Below are positions 27,424 through 38,400 of a DNA stretch of 64,000 bases, in pieces. A program made the position numbers and the translations under genes. The stretch comes from Hyalella azteca. Taxonomy: Eukaryota > Arthropoda > Malacostraca > Amphipoda > Hyalellidae. A model generated the notes under the pieces. That model was not told the DNA's origin. It ran no database searches and saw only the letters and a program-made list of their open reading frames with translations. The DNA is taken from the NCBI RefSeq assembly GCF_000764305.2, contig NW_025947190.1:372001-436000 (forward strand). The letters run 5' to 3'. How positions within the stretch are numbered: the first letter of the stretch is position 1; each line of letters opens with the position of its first letter.

Positions 27424-30400
27424 ATGAGTCAGCCAGCTGTGGGAGTGCTGGCAGAGGAGCTGGTTGACTGCCAAAAAACCAGCTTTGCAAACTCCATTGA
27501 AGCAGAACCATGTTCACCCACTTCAAGAAGCTTCTCACCAGCAATCTCAGATACAGAGATCTGTGAGAGAAGAGAAGAAGGCACAGCAGTGGTGGCTGCT
27601 CTACCTCCAGCCTCTCCTATCAAGCATGAAGTCTTAGATTTAACAAGTAGCAACAGAACGCCTTTCATGGATCTCTCTGTGAAACCTAAATTAGCAAACC
27701 AAGTGCCTCCTGTGTCTTCTATGCTTCCTTCTGCTCTGTTAGGAAGTACCAGATCTGTCTCTAACCCGACAGAAGTCCTTACATCAACTTCAAGTTTTCA
27801 TTCTAGAAATAATAGTAGCAAGTGTGTAATTAGTGTTAATGCTTCCAATGTATTAGGTAATCCAACGTGTGCCTCACCAAATGACGACCATCTTCGAAAT
27901 TCTGTTGATTTAGCTGCTGGTCTCATAACCATTGATACTTCAAGCTTGTCATCTATTGATGCAGCTTCTTTGTCTACCTCTTTTCATTCAAAATCAGCAG
28001 TTCAAAAGAGCAACAAAGTAACTGCTCAAGGCACAATTGTTCCCCCATTAGCCAATTCTATACAAGATAGTGCAATATTACAAGACTCTTCTTCATCATC
28101 ATCAGCTAGTGCTGTCTTAAGTTCTTCCATTCCATCGTCCAGAAATCAGGAGATCTCTGCTACAAGCCAAGATCATCTAGGGCAAGCAGACCAGTTCTGC
28201 AGTTCTCAAATTTACTCTGAGCTTCCTTTTTCTGGGTCAGAGAAGAAAAATACTCTAAAATTAAACTGTGCGTCAAAATTGTTAACAAGTCATTCTAAAC
28301 AAGTTTCAGAACCATGTAGTGATGTATTCACTAATGGTCATGAACATCATGGGACCTCATCTACCAGTTTTCCTGCATCAGCTAGTAGTTCACCATGCCG
28401 TGCATCTCTGTCACCATCTCCTTCATGTAGCGAGTCACAAGGCATTGCTTCAGGTGCTGGGTCTGAGGTCAGGGGCATGCCTGCCATACCCGTACCTGCA
28501 GCTCCTGGACGACCTAAAGAAGCCCAGGATCCCTCAGCTTCTGGTTCTATGGACAACACTGATGGTGGTCGTCTAACTTTCTTCAAAGGTTTGTTGCAGA
28601 TTTTAATTACATTTTCATTATTTAATTGAGTGACATCCTTAATGATAACCTAAAGGATATTGCTAACTTAATCCACATCTGTTATAAGATGTCCATCTAG
28701 TCCTATTTTTTGGCTCATTAATGTTCAATGTATTCAACTCATTTCAGAGGGAAAGTTGTATCCTTAATGATAACCTAAAGGAATTGCTGACTTTATCCAC
28801 ATCTGTTATAAGATGTCCATCTAGTCCTATTTTTTGGCTCATTAATGTTCAACGTATTCAACTCATTTCAGAGGGAAAGTTGTTGCTGGAGTTGTCGCAT
28901 CGCAGTGCCAATGAGAGTTGTGCTATCAACAAGGATGGCAAGAAGACTAGTGGCTGCTGGGTACAGATTGAAACCAACACTTTTTGGCCGCCATCGTCAT
29001 GTCGCGCAAATATCTCAACGCCCCTGCATTTTCCTTTCTCAGGTATTACTGTCAGATGTCTTCAGGTACCGTAGCAGTTATGTTTGCAAGTGATTTTTTC
29101 TATTAGTTTGTTGTCAAGGTATGATTGAATTTTTATACATGATTTAATTTAATTATTGTCAACACTTCTAGACATTGAAATCGACAGTGCTGTAGATGAA
29201 GATGTTCCAATAATATAGATTAGTGCCATAACAATGCCAAAGGAATAAAAATCACATTTATTAACACCATAGCCACTCGGAATTTTTAAACAATTCTCAT
29301 TTGTCAGGTTCTAAAAATATTTTGAAGTTTCGTGCCGTCTTGCTTAAAATTGTGGCTACATTATTTGGTTGTGGAGAATTTAATTCATATTCCGTTTCTA
29401 ACAAAATATTTGAAAGCATTGTGTTTAAAAATTATAAGAATATGTAATTACCCAAGAGGAGTATTTACTGCCAGCTCTCAAAACCAAAAACACGCATCAT
29501 TTGGTAATTGAATTTGAATTAATAACAGTTAGCCCAGTGTCACCGGGCTTGTGTGTTTGATAATCCAGCGATTTCTGAATCCACTCATTTGGAATGCCAT
29601 TAATAAATAATTCAAACAACGTATGATGATTAAAAAAGTAATCTGAAATTGAACTTATTCATAGCATTTGAATAAATAAATTTAAATTTTTGATCTAATT
29701 CTTCCCTTCCAGTTGTGTAATGTCTTACCATTCTCCCACTAAGAGTTAATTTCCAGGTACAAGTAATATCCTGACATAAAAAGTATCATAGATACACGCT
29801 TGAATAGCCTCTTTCTACCTTCCAGCTTCATCTTCAATAAAATACTTGAAAAAAAAACTTTTTAAAAAACCACGTTTTTCTTGTGGACTAAAAAGTAGAA
29901 AATAAATTATGGCTCGCCCCAAAAAACGTGGGTCGGGCTGTACGTTTACCATCAAATTTCCAAAATTCGTGTGTTGTGTGCTGCTCGCTTTAATCATAAA
30001 TCTACACGTTTTTTGGGGCGAGCCATAATTTATTTTCTACTTTTTAGTCCACAAGAAAAACGTGGTTTTTTAAAAAGTTTTTTTTTTAAGTATTTTATTT
30101 TCTCCTTTTTAGTCCTACATAATATTCATTTTATTTCAGTTGGCCACGCAAATGCACGAAAGGAAATTCTTTTCGAAGTTCTGTAGAAAATTGTATTCGA
30201 GGGGATACATTGGTGAATGTAATTTCATTTCATTTCATGCACCAATTGAATAAATTCCACGCATTTCATTGAATAAATACGCCTGGAAACGTGCAACAAA
30301 TTATTGATTATTGTATTGTCATCGGGAGCTGAGCTTCCGTAAAAGTTTCAGAGCGCTAGCTAGCGGGAAAGTTGGTGAAATATCGATTGCAAGATTTGAT

Positions 30401-32888
30401 CATCACAGACGGACACGAAAGCGAGCTAAGAAAAACGTGGTAAAAACACAATCATTGCCAAATATATAGAATTTTTTATACACTGCCAAGCTCAAAATAA
30501 TTTGTGAGAGTATGCGCATTATATGGGTTTGCTAACGAGGTGCATCGAACAGCCACTTTCTAGCGTCAGGTTTCAGACAAAAACAATCTTTGACAAATGT
30601 GTAAAAGATAAATTTTTTATACACTGCCGAGCTCGAAATAATTTGCGAGAGTAAGTGCATAATATGCGGTTTCGCTTACGTGGTGTATTGTTCTGACAGG
30701 CTATGGCAAGGCTGCTAGAAGGAAGATACGCACACCGCGGCGCTGTGAGCAACAGAGCAACGGGGTTGTTCAGCCTCCCCTCTCGTGCAGTGCTTCTCCT
30801 ACAAAAGACGACGCCTCACATCGCTGTGTAGGCGCCCCGGTTCCCGAGACTTTTTTGTTTGTCTGTCCAGAACTTGTACGTGCCTTCAGAAGGTCTTATG
30901 GACCACTCATCGCTAGAAGACCTTTTCACAGGTTTGTGTCTTTTGGTGATTTGTCTTACCTTGATGCTTTTTCATTTAATAGACAAGGCTTTGTGCTTCA
31001 GTATCGATTGCAGAAATAACTGCAAATACATTTGATGTTGAAAAATTTGCTCAATGTGCCATTTCAAAGAACTTCCATGCCTCTATTTTTGACTGGCTGT
31101 TCCTTACTTTGTTAAATTGATAGCACATTATTGGGCTGTTTTGATGATTTGAATTTATTTCAGGTTTTCAGAGATGGACGCCTTATTGGAGCTTGATGAT
31201 ACCCGAAAACAAGCCCTACTCAGTCTGATGAGAGAATGCCGCAATCTTTTGCGTAGAAGCTCCTCTCAAGAAGGAAATAGAATTCTGCAAAAACACAAAC
31301 TCGAGAAATATTCTAAAGTTCTGGCTGAACAACAGAATCTCAAGATCGATTCCACAATAAAGGTTGGGCAAATATTTGAAAGAGTAATGCTCAAAACACC
31401 ATCACCAAACAATTTTGTGTCGCCACGCAAGAGATATTTGAAGCAATTCGAGGCTGATCACGAAATTCAAAATAAAAAGAAAATAGTGATGGCCACCAGT
31501 TCCGCTTCGCGTCCAGCAAGCTACATGACTGATTCCTATCAGAACTATACTTCCAGCAAGAACGTCTCTGCTAGACATTCCGCCCTCAATAACTACGGGG
31601 CCGCGCATACCATTGAGTCGATTTTGAACCATTCAGAAAAAAGGAATGAATCTTACTTGAAAAGTTTATTCAAATCTGAGGGCAAGAAATCCCCTCGTAG
31701 TTCTAGTCGCAGCCCTCTCACCCTAGAGAGTGTGAAGCAAGAGCCTGAGATGCTCATGAGCGTCAAGCCAGACAGAGATGCTAGTAGGAACAGCGAGATG
31801 AGATCGTCAAGAGATTGTGACGAGCGACAATCCCTACCTTCATACAGCGCTTCACCACATAGCCGGTCTTCCCCTCCCTCCCCGCGTTCTGCCCGCGCAT
31901 CCCATGCCTCAAACACGAGTGTTAAAAACAGAGACCAGCCCGACTTACCATACCCTGGATACGGCATGACTCCACAGACCCTCGCGTCACTGTATCCGCA
32001 ACTTTATGACCCCAACTATTTCTTCATCAACGGCCCTCTAGCTGCTGGCGGTCTCATGGCAAGTCCGCACAGCCAGATGGCTGTAGCAGCGGCCGCTGCT
32101 GCCGCTGCCGCCGCGTCCATCAGTTCCATGAGCTCCTATGGCCTGGCGCCTCTACAACTACAATTGGCAGCCACGCAATACTCAAGCCTTTTCAACCCTG
32201 TGGCATTCGCCCCTGCCATAGCAGCGGCTGCAGCTGCGTCCCCGCTCTCCCCTAGCATTGCGGCACCTCTCACTCCTGCCCTCACACCTGGGGCTGTTGC
32301 TCTCTCCATGCCTCACATGAACTCGTCCACTCTCCCTTCCGCTCACAACCCCAGCTTATCACTCCCACACGTCGTCACCTCCCACCACCCTTCCTTTATC
32401 AACAGCGTCGCCTCACACCAGTCACGCAGCAGCCCCTACCCAACTCCTTCTCCTCATCCTCGCTCACCCTACTCCCCATCTGTCAAGTCATTTTACCCTC
32501 CCACCCGTTCTCCGCAGTCTCGCTCTCGTTCTCCTCCCTCGAGATCTCCCGTGATGATGTCTACTACGCCTACGTCGTATCATCCACGCAAGCCCCACCC
32601 ACCTCCTCATCACTACCCCCAACCTGCTATGCACCCCTCCTCCCCCTGGCGACCTGTAGCTGCTCACCAGCACCCGCCTCCCACCCTCTCATCGAGCCAA
32701 GGTAAGTCGTCGCTCCATCGTTTACTATCTCGTACTGTGCTGAAAAAGAGTAACATGTGGCTATATACTTCGTTAATTTATCGATTTTAGTAAGCAATAA
32801 TGTCCTTGAACACGTATAAATTAATGTCTAATTATTAATAATTACTTTAGATACCCCTCTGAACCTCACGAAACCGCGATGCCAGTAA
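27424..32888 (+). CDS. H: Hairless, Notch-pathway co-repressor, 4 coding exons
   Basis: Coding exons: 27424-28588, 28872-29042, 31172-32701, 32851-32888; phases agree and the product is 967 aa. The 5'UTR exon probably begins at the acceptor before 27377, and an in-frame stop lies at 27394. Hairless links Su(H) to the co-repressors Groucho and CtBP and silences Notch targets in the nucleus. Seen: GGRLTFFK (381-388) closes exon 1 and joins E-GKLLLELSHR (389-399), which aligns with the Drosophila Su(H)-binding residues L235, F237, L245 and L247. The tryptophan W418 is probably W258, after an 11-residue insertion. Other features are serine- and proline-rich stretches, an alanine tract near 752, and PLNLTK at the C terminus, a CtBP motif (PLNLSKH in Drosophila). 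HTIESIL (about 591) may be a weak Groucho-type motif. The length is close to the Drosophila protein. Confidence 0.9.
28635..28886 (+). repeat. 124/125-bp tandem duplication including a splice acceptor
   Basis: Copy 1 (28635-28759) and copy 2 (28760-28886) are nearly identical. Each ends CTCATTTCAGAGGGAAAGTTGT, so the polypyrimidine tract, AG and the first bases of Hairless exon 2 are present twice. The distal acceptor (AG at 28870-28871) gives the conserved frame. The proximal one (AG at 28746-28747) leads to a TAA at 28765-28767. Confidence 0.9.
29839..30097. repeat. Inverted repeat, 92-bp arms, in Hairless intron 2
   Basis: Arm 29839-29930 is almost perfectly inverted at 30005-30097 with a 74-bp spacer. 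Landmarks are AACCACGTTTTTCTTGTGGA and GGCTCGCCCCAAAAAACGTG. A copy of the ACGTGG-ended repeat continues to 30437. The intronic RNA should fold into a strong hairpin. Confidence 0.85.
30468..30690 (+). repeat. Two direct copies, about 140 bp apart, in Hairless intron 2
   Basis: TTTTTTATACACTGCC-AGCTC-AAATAATTTG-GAGAGTA occurs at about 30470 and 30612, followed in both by a TATG-GGTTT-GCT-ACG block. Confidence 0.7.
30898..30931 (+). CDS. Candidate alternative first exon of Hairless
   Basis: ATG at 30898 opens an 11-codon frame reading MDHSSLEDLFT that ends one base into the next codon at a donor-like AG/GTTTGT (30931/30932). That phase matches the acceptor of exon 3 (31172), so splicing would give MDHSSLEDLFT-E-MDALLEL. 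The upstream 30690-30890 is locally CpG-rich and could be a promoter. Such a product would lack the Su(H)-binding segment but keep the CtBP motif. Inferred only; no transcript data. Confidence 0.3.
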
Positions 32889-34321
32889 AGGTCAAGTGCG
32901 TATCGTCGCAGCGCGGACCTGCGGAGAAGACTCCTCAGGAAGTCGTTATAATGGACGCCACCACCGACGTCTTCCTAGCCCTTGTGTTTCGTTATCGCGT
33001 CCTTTGATTTGTCACAAATAGTATTCTTTTATTAATTACATTCCCACTGTCATGTTCCAGGAGCTCCTCCGCTTGGAGCAAGCAAACTTCTTGCACTAAT
33101 AACTATTCTGCTGTGATGAATGATTTGCTTTCCCGTCTTTGTATTAATTGAATCGATACTTGTTACATGTTGGATCCATTTTCAACGCATCCACAAACAT
33201 TAGTGCATTCACAAATATTAGTTGTTTCGTTAATGTTTTTATTTATTGTTCGTGCTGTTTGGTTAATGAACGATGACGCCTATGTTTGATCTCATGAGTG
33301 GTGTGGGGCCAAGTTGAAAGTTTCTGTTCTTTCTGCTTATAATTTATGTACCTGTTTCCGTGAGCTTCAATAGACGGTGTTTTCAAAAGTTACAGTTGGT
33401 CTATCTAAACTTCTGTATGTGCGACGAGAAAAGTTGATGCGGCAGGTGATTTGAAATCGTACGGTTGGAACGAGTAGTTCTTTGAATATTGTTGAATACA
33501 ATGTTAGCGAAGGTCCTAAATAATTTTTTAGTGAAGGTCCTAAATAATTTTTACGATAATATTCCTTGCACTTGTTTTAAGGTTGAACATTAACTTATGG
33601 TTTGATCATATACTTTAGCTTGAAGACGCAGAGTCTCATGTTGCAATATTTTGCTTCTGTTGACCTTGGCTATCTTTTCTATTGTAAAAATTATTTCTTT
33701 CCATCGAATTTGCATAACGGTAATGGAAACTTATATTCTTACGTATTGAAGTTTCTTCTTTAAACCGTTACGCTGTAGCGTTTTGTTGGAGACTTATTCT
33801 TCATGTGTTGCAATATCTTCTGTCCATCGGATGTCGAGCAGCATGAGGATCTTATGACGTAAAAAAAGTAATTAAGCTTGACGTGTGATGTTAATTAAAC
33901 GGAAAAGTTTTCGCTGGAATTAGTATAATATTTATCATCGGCTAAAAGTATGTATCATAATCATTTTGTGACGGTTAGAAAGATTCGTTTTGTTGATAGT
34001 TTTAGTCATCGACAAACGTGGTGGACACCTGGCGTTTGAATTACAGGACTTTCGTAGACATGTCACCTAGGGTTTTTACTGTTATACGATTGATAATATG
34101 AACATTTTTCCATCAACCTTCAGTTTGCAAGATATTTTCCGGCATTGCGTTGCGGAACGCATCATGTTGTGGCCTTAAAACGCGTGTGCCTTCCTTCACC
34201 TCCTGAAACAAAGCATCTACAACTTCCGGTCTAAGTGCCCTGCTTATCATAGTCAAGCAAAATCAATTTTATGGTATTTATGAGCAGTTCTGTTTCAGGC
34301 TTTATGCTCTTTTTTAATAAA
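32889..34321 (+). other. Probable Hairless 3'UTR
   Basis: No ORF of note follows the Hairless stop. The first AATAAA seen on this strand is at 34316-34321, which would give a 3'UTR of about 1.4 kb. A 25-bp word, GAAGGTCCTAAATAATTTTT, is repeated in tandem at about 33509-33555. Confidence 0.45.
34316..34321 (+). terminator. AATAAA, candidate Hairless poly(A) signal
   Basis: AATAAACCTGGG about 1.4 kb after the stop codon, on the coding strand and before the convergent PWP1 gene. No G/T-rich element was verified. Confidence 0.4.
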
Positions 34322-34840
34322 CCTGGGCTGTTCCATTGATAAATTGTGTCCTGAATGTTGATAATTGATCACAGTCGATTCTGATAGTCTCTCACTCCCA
34401 GTAAATTATATTTACCTTAACATCGGGCTTTTCTCTCTACTTCTTCCGTACGATTTTCCTCTGCTCTTTTTCAGTGTCGCGCTGAATTTGGTGATTTTTG
34501 AAAGTGTCATTTGAGTTAAAACAATGAATGTAGATTTTTTATGTGTAAAATATATGAATGTTCTTTACGGGAGAAATGTACCAACAGAAATATCAGTGCT
34601 GAGTATTCGCTTTACGCACGTTACCATGAATGACCGCTGCATTACAAGCCTTTTCTTGCGCATAAATGTCCGCTGTCGACAACATTATAAATTTTAGTTA
34701 ACGAGACTTTTTTTCCAAAAGACATTTCTATGTTACCTCCATCTTAGAGTTCGTGCCAAGTGTATTCTCCATGATGTTAGCTTGTAAGACTGGGCATTTT
34801 GTACGAGTTTTCCTCAGTTTCGTCTTGCAAATATGTAATA

Positions 34841-35096
34841 CTTTTAAGCAGGGTTCATCAAAGACCAGAGAATTTGTTTGATTTATAATTTCCTTATTAG
34901 TTTCTTCAAAATATCGAACAATATTTTTCGTTTGCTCTGGTAAATCGATAATCAGGGTACCTGATTTTCAATCAAATTGAAAAAAAAAATCGATTTAGCA
35001 GTGCAAACGAAAAATATTGTTCGACATGTTGAAAAACTAATAAGAAAATTTTCATTAAAACAAATTCTCTAGTCTTTATTGGAACCTGCTTAAAAG
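34841..35096. mobile_element. Palindromic MITE between the convergent genes
   Basis: CTTTTAAGCAGG at the left and CCTGCTTAAAAG at the right bound a nearly complete palindrome. Next comes CAAAGACCAGAGAATTTG / CAAATTCTCTAGTCTTTATT, and near the centre CGAACAATATTTTTCGTTTG / CAAACGAAAAATATTGTTCG. The ACCAGAGAATT word is shared with the ends of the 9160-10030 element. Confidence 0.8.
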
Positions 35097-35418
35097 AACA
35101 AATTCTGCCAATCTATACCACTATGTAATACTGCAGACAATTGTGTAGAATGTTGATTTCTTGATTATTGTCATTTCATACAGCGCTGTGCTGGTAGCAA
35201 TATTTTTATACTATTCGGATAGGCACGATCACAACCTTGAGCATACTAGGGTACTCATGTTATCTTACTCGTAAGTTTTAAGAAATGTTTATAATGTTTT
35301 ATATTGTGCCAAATGCATCTTTATTTCGACGAGTATTACTAACTAACCTCGTACTTGTTGCCAAACAAAACTGATGCGCATCTCTCTGAGGACTAAAACT
35401 CGTCAATAACCGCCTCGT

Positions 35419-35424
35419 TTTATT
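35419..35424 (-). terminator. AATAAA, PWP1 poly(A) signal
   Basis: TTTATT on the + strand is AATAAA on the coding strand, about 22 bases after the PWP1 stop codon. It is unusually close to the stop but is the nearest consensus. Confidence 0.5.
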
Positions 35425-35445
35425 GAGGTTATACATAACGACGGA

Positions 35446-38400
35446 TTACGGCTTACGTATCTGACCGTCGTGCTGCTTGTTCTTCTTGTGGCTCTTGCCA
35501 CCAGATGCGCCGCTCATGAACCTCGTCTCCACGTCCTCGGATGTTTCTATTTGTTGCTCCAGACGCGTTTTATCTGGGACGTCGTCATCCACTGGCAGTC
35601 CCAAGCGCGGACAGAATACTTCTCTCACTGAATATAGTTAGATAAGCGTTAATAACCGCATGCACCGCGAGTAACTCTATATTGAGAACGTTTTGGAAAT
35701 CAGCATGACATCAACTATCGATGGTAAAAAGTCACTTGGGCGTACATGTCCAGTCATGTTATTTATATTCACGATACTGGAGTACCTGTTCTTAGGAAAT
35801 GAATATCTCACCATTTTTTCACCCGCCTGATTATTAAAAACATATGCGACAAGAAGATTCCATCATCTGACTGATGAAACTGATGACCTCTTTTCCCTCA
35901 CAAAAAATGCACCAGGGGCAATTAAAGATCAAGACGATTGAGCGACTTCGCTTCAACTTAAGCCACTCGGATCACACTTGCTTTCATAGATTATTGTGAT
36001 ATTCCACGCCAGTATAGAATCATCAGTTATAAACTCGCCTTAAAATTCACGGCCAGAAACGGGAGTAGAGAGGTTACCAGATACTTCATATTCATCATTT
36101 TATAATTTTAAAAATCTCACCTTTCAGGGAAGCGCGGATATCCCAAACTTTGAAGCAGTTGTCTTTCTTATCGCCACCGATGCAGAAGACAAATGGATGT
36201 TCTAAAGCAGCTGTAAGAGAGAATATTTTTCCCACCTGCCGAAAGGAAATAGTCAATATTCAGTCTTCCATTATCGCTACGTGACTGTTTACTGATATTT
36301 GATGACAGAAACGTCCAGTGCAGAGCGACTTCGATGCCTAATTATTAGAGAACAAAGAACAGAACATAAAAATCTGCGTGGTGCGAGGAAATCCTTGAAT
36401 GAAAGAAATAACCGATATTGTAATCGATTTGGAGAATACATTGTGGTTAAATAATGAATAAATTTGATTAACATGTTGAATAAAACTATGAAACTAAAAA
36501 AAATGAACAAACTGACAGAGGTCATTTTTTGCGTCAGAATGTCTTGATATTGAAGGAATGCTAGTTAGCGAGAGTTTAGAAGTGCCCTATATACAGTACG
36601 AACAAACACTCCCCTACTGGAATTATGCCATTATCTGGAATTTTTCAGCTGCCATTTTTAGCGCAATTTCTCATTTATGAAAAAAATGCACTATTGTGCT
36701 CGCCATGTCCGTCCGTCTGTCCGTCCGTCCGTGACCTCAAATTTTCGTTGACGAGAAAATGCGCTCTCTGTCACTCACTGCAGTGAGTATTGAGTTATAT
36801 TTTTTCTTGATTTCATATACTCGATACAAGCGATAATGCTCATTTGTCAAGTAAAATTTCCGATTTTGAACTGCAATGTACGATATTATTTTATCTAATT
36901 TCAGTTCAACCCTCGCCAGACTGCATACTTTTACAGCAATAGAACTCTACAAAGAGTAGGTAAAGTTGGTACCTCGACATGGGTTCAATGAGAACTTCTA
37001 GAACAGATAAGTCCGGTGCAAGATTTATACTCTCCATTGCCGAGAAGTTTATAGATGTTTAAATCGGAGATGAAATATTAGTGAATTCACAAAGCATTTC
37101 AAACATTTAAACGTTTGTGGTCAATAAACTGTAATTTGTTTAGTATCGGATACAATGAATGTAGTTTTTTTATTAAACACAGTAGTTCAGCGTTGAGCAG
37201 TTCATAATATTATCCCATTATTGGTCGGCCTAAAATTTAGCTGACTGGATTACAATGCCCTAGAGTGTAAGCAAGCGTCTAAGGAATACAGTCGACTGTG
37301 GGGCTATTTTGCCACACTAGATAATCAGGGTTAAAGTGAGAACTAAAATTGAGTAAGCAAACATTCTTGAACTAACCTGAGGAGCGAGCTGTACGACGAG
37401 CTTAGGAGCGGCAGAGATGAGGTCCATGGGGTTTCCTCCGTCCCATACTCGTATGCTGTGATCCTCAGCAGCAGTCACTAGCAGACCTGGACACTTACTG
37501 CTCACCTGTATACCTGTGCCACAGGGTTAACTTCTTTATTCACACAGGAGCACACAAAAAAATTTCTTTCACCATTCTATTGCTTAATATAAAGCAGATC
37601 AAAAACTTGCATGACTACAGAAAACGTTTAAAACATGCCGTAATAATTCTATTGCGTTCAATTCAGTAGACGAAAAACTGGTATACAGCCTGATAACTTA
37701 CTATTTTTTATCATCTCCAGAAATTAGAATGCTACTTAACAGTACCTCTAAACCAGGGCAAATATATCTTCCGTATCAGAAGTAAAACGGTTTATTTAAA
37801 TATGATTTTTCTGTACATCTGTAGCCTATTTTTTCGACTATCAATAAAGAATTCAATGCTAACTTGCAAAACAATGAAATTGCAAATCAAGTTTTACCTT
37901 GAGTATTATTTCATATGCCAGAAGTGAAGAAGAGTTCATCGCAAAGTTTACAGTTCCGGAATACTCAGAAGAAAATAACAGTCTAAAGTAAATATTGTTG
38001 ATGAATTAAAAACATTCAATAAATTATATTTATTATTATTATAACATAAGCACGACAGGCAGTAAGATAACGCACCTGTGCAAGCCTTCTCGTGCGGCGT
38101 GATGGCCCAGACAGGCTCCTCCTGCTCGGGGTCTATGCTGTACAGCAAGCCTTTGTCGTTACTGGCCTGAAAAAAGTACCCGGTTAGCAACAAGTGATCG
38201 TAATTGAACCTTGACTGTTCCTGTTAAAAAGAGATAAAAAATCCGCTTAGAAAATAATTATTCTCGATAAAATCAAAGCTCATTATAATGAAATTTGGTT
38301 GAGGGTTCAGTGACATGAAGTACACGGAGTTTCAATGTGACTAGAAAGGACTCACAAGCAGACAATAATTCCCGTTCTTGCACTTGACCCAGAGGACTTT

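Noticed and set aside
28721..29093. ORFs of 117 and 82 aa beginning before Hairless exon 2
   Set aside because: They run through the duplicated intron segment; only 28872-29042 in one frame matches Hairless.
31174..32790. 538-aa ORF taken as a complete protein
   Set aside because: The Met at 31174 is internal to Hairless exon 3 in the main splice form, and the end reads through a consensus donor (GTAAGT at 32702), missing the CtBP motif exon.
36700..36735. GTCCGTCCGTC run as a regulatory site
   Set aside because: Simple microsatellite related to the CAGAC-type repeat ends; no further support.
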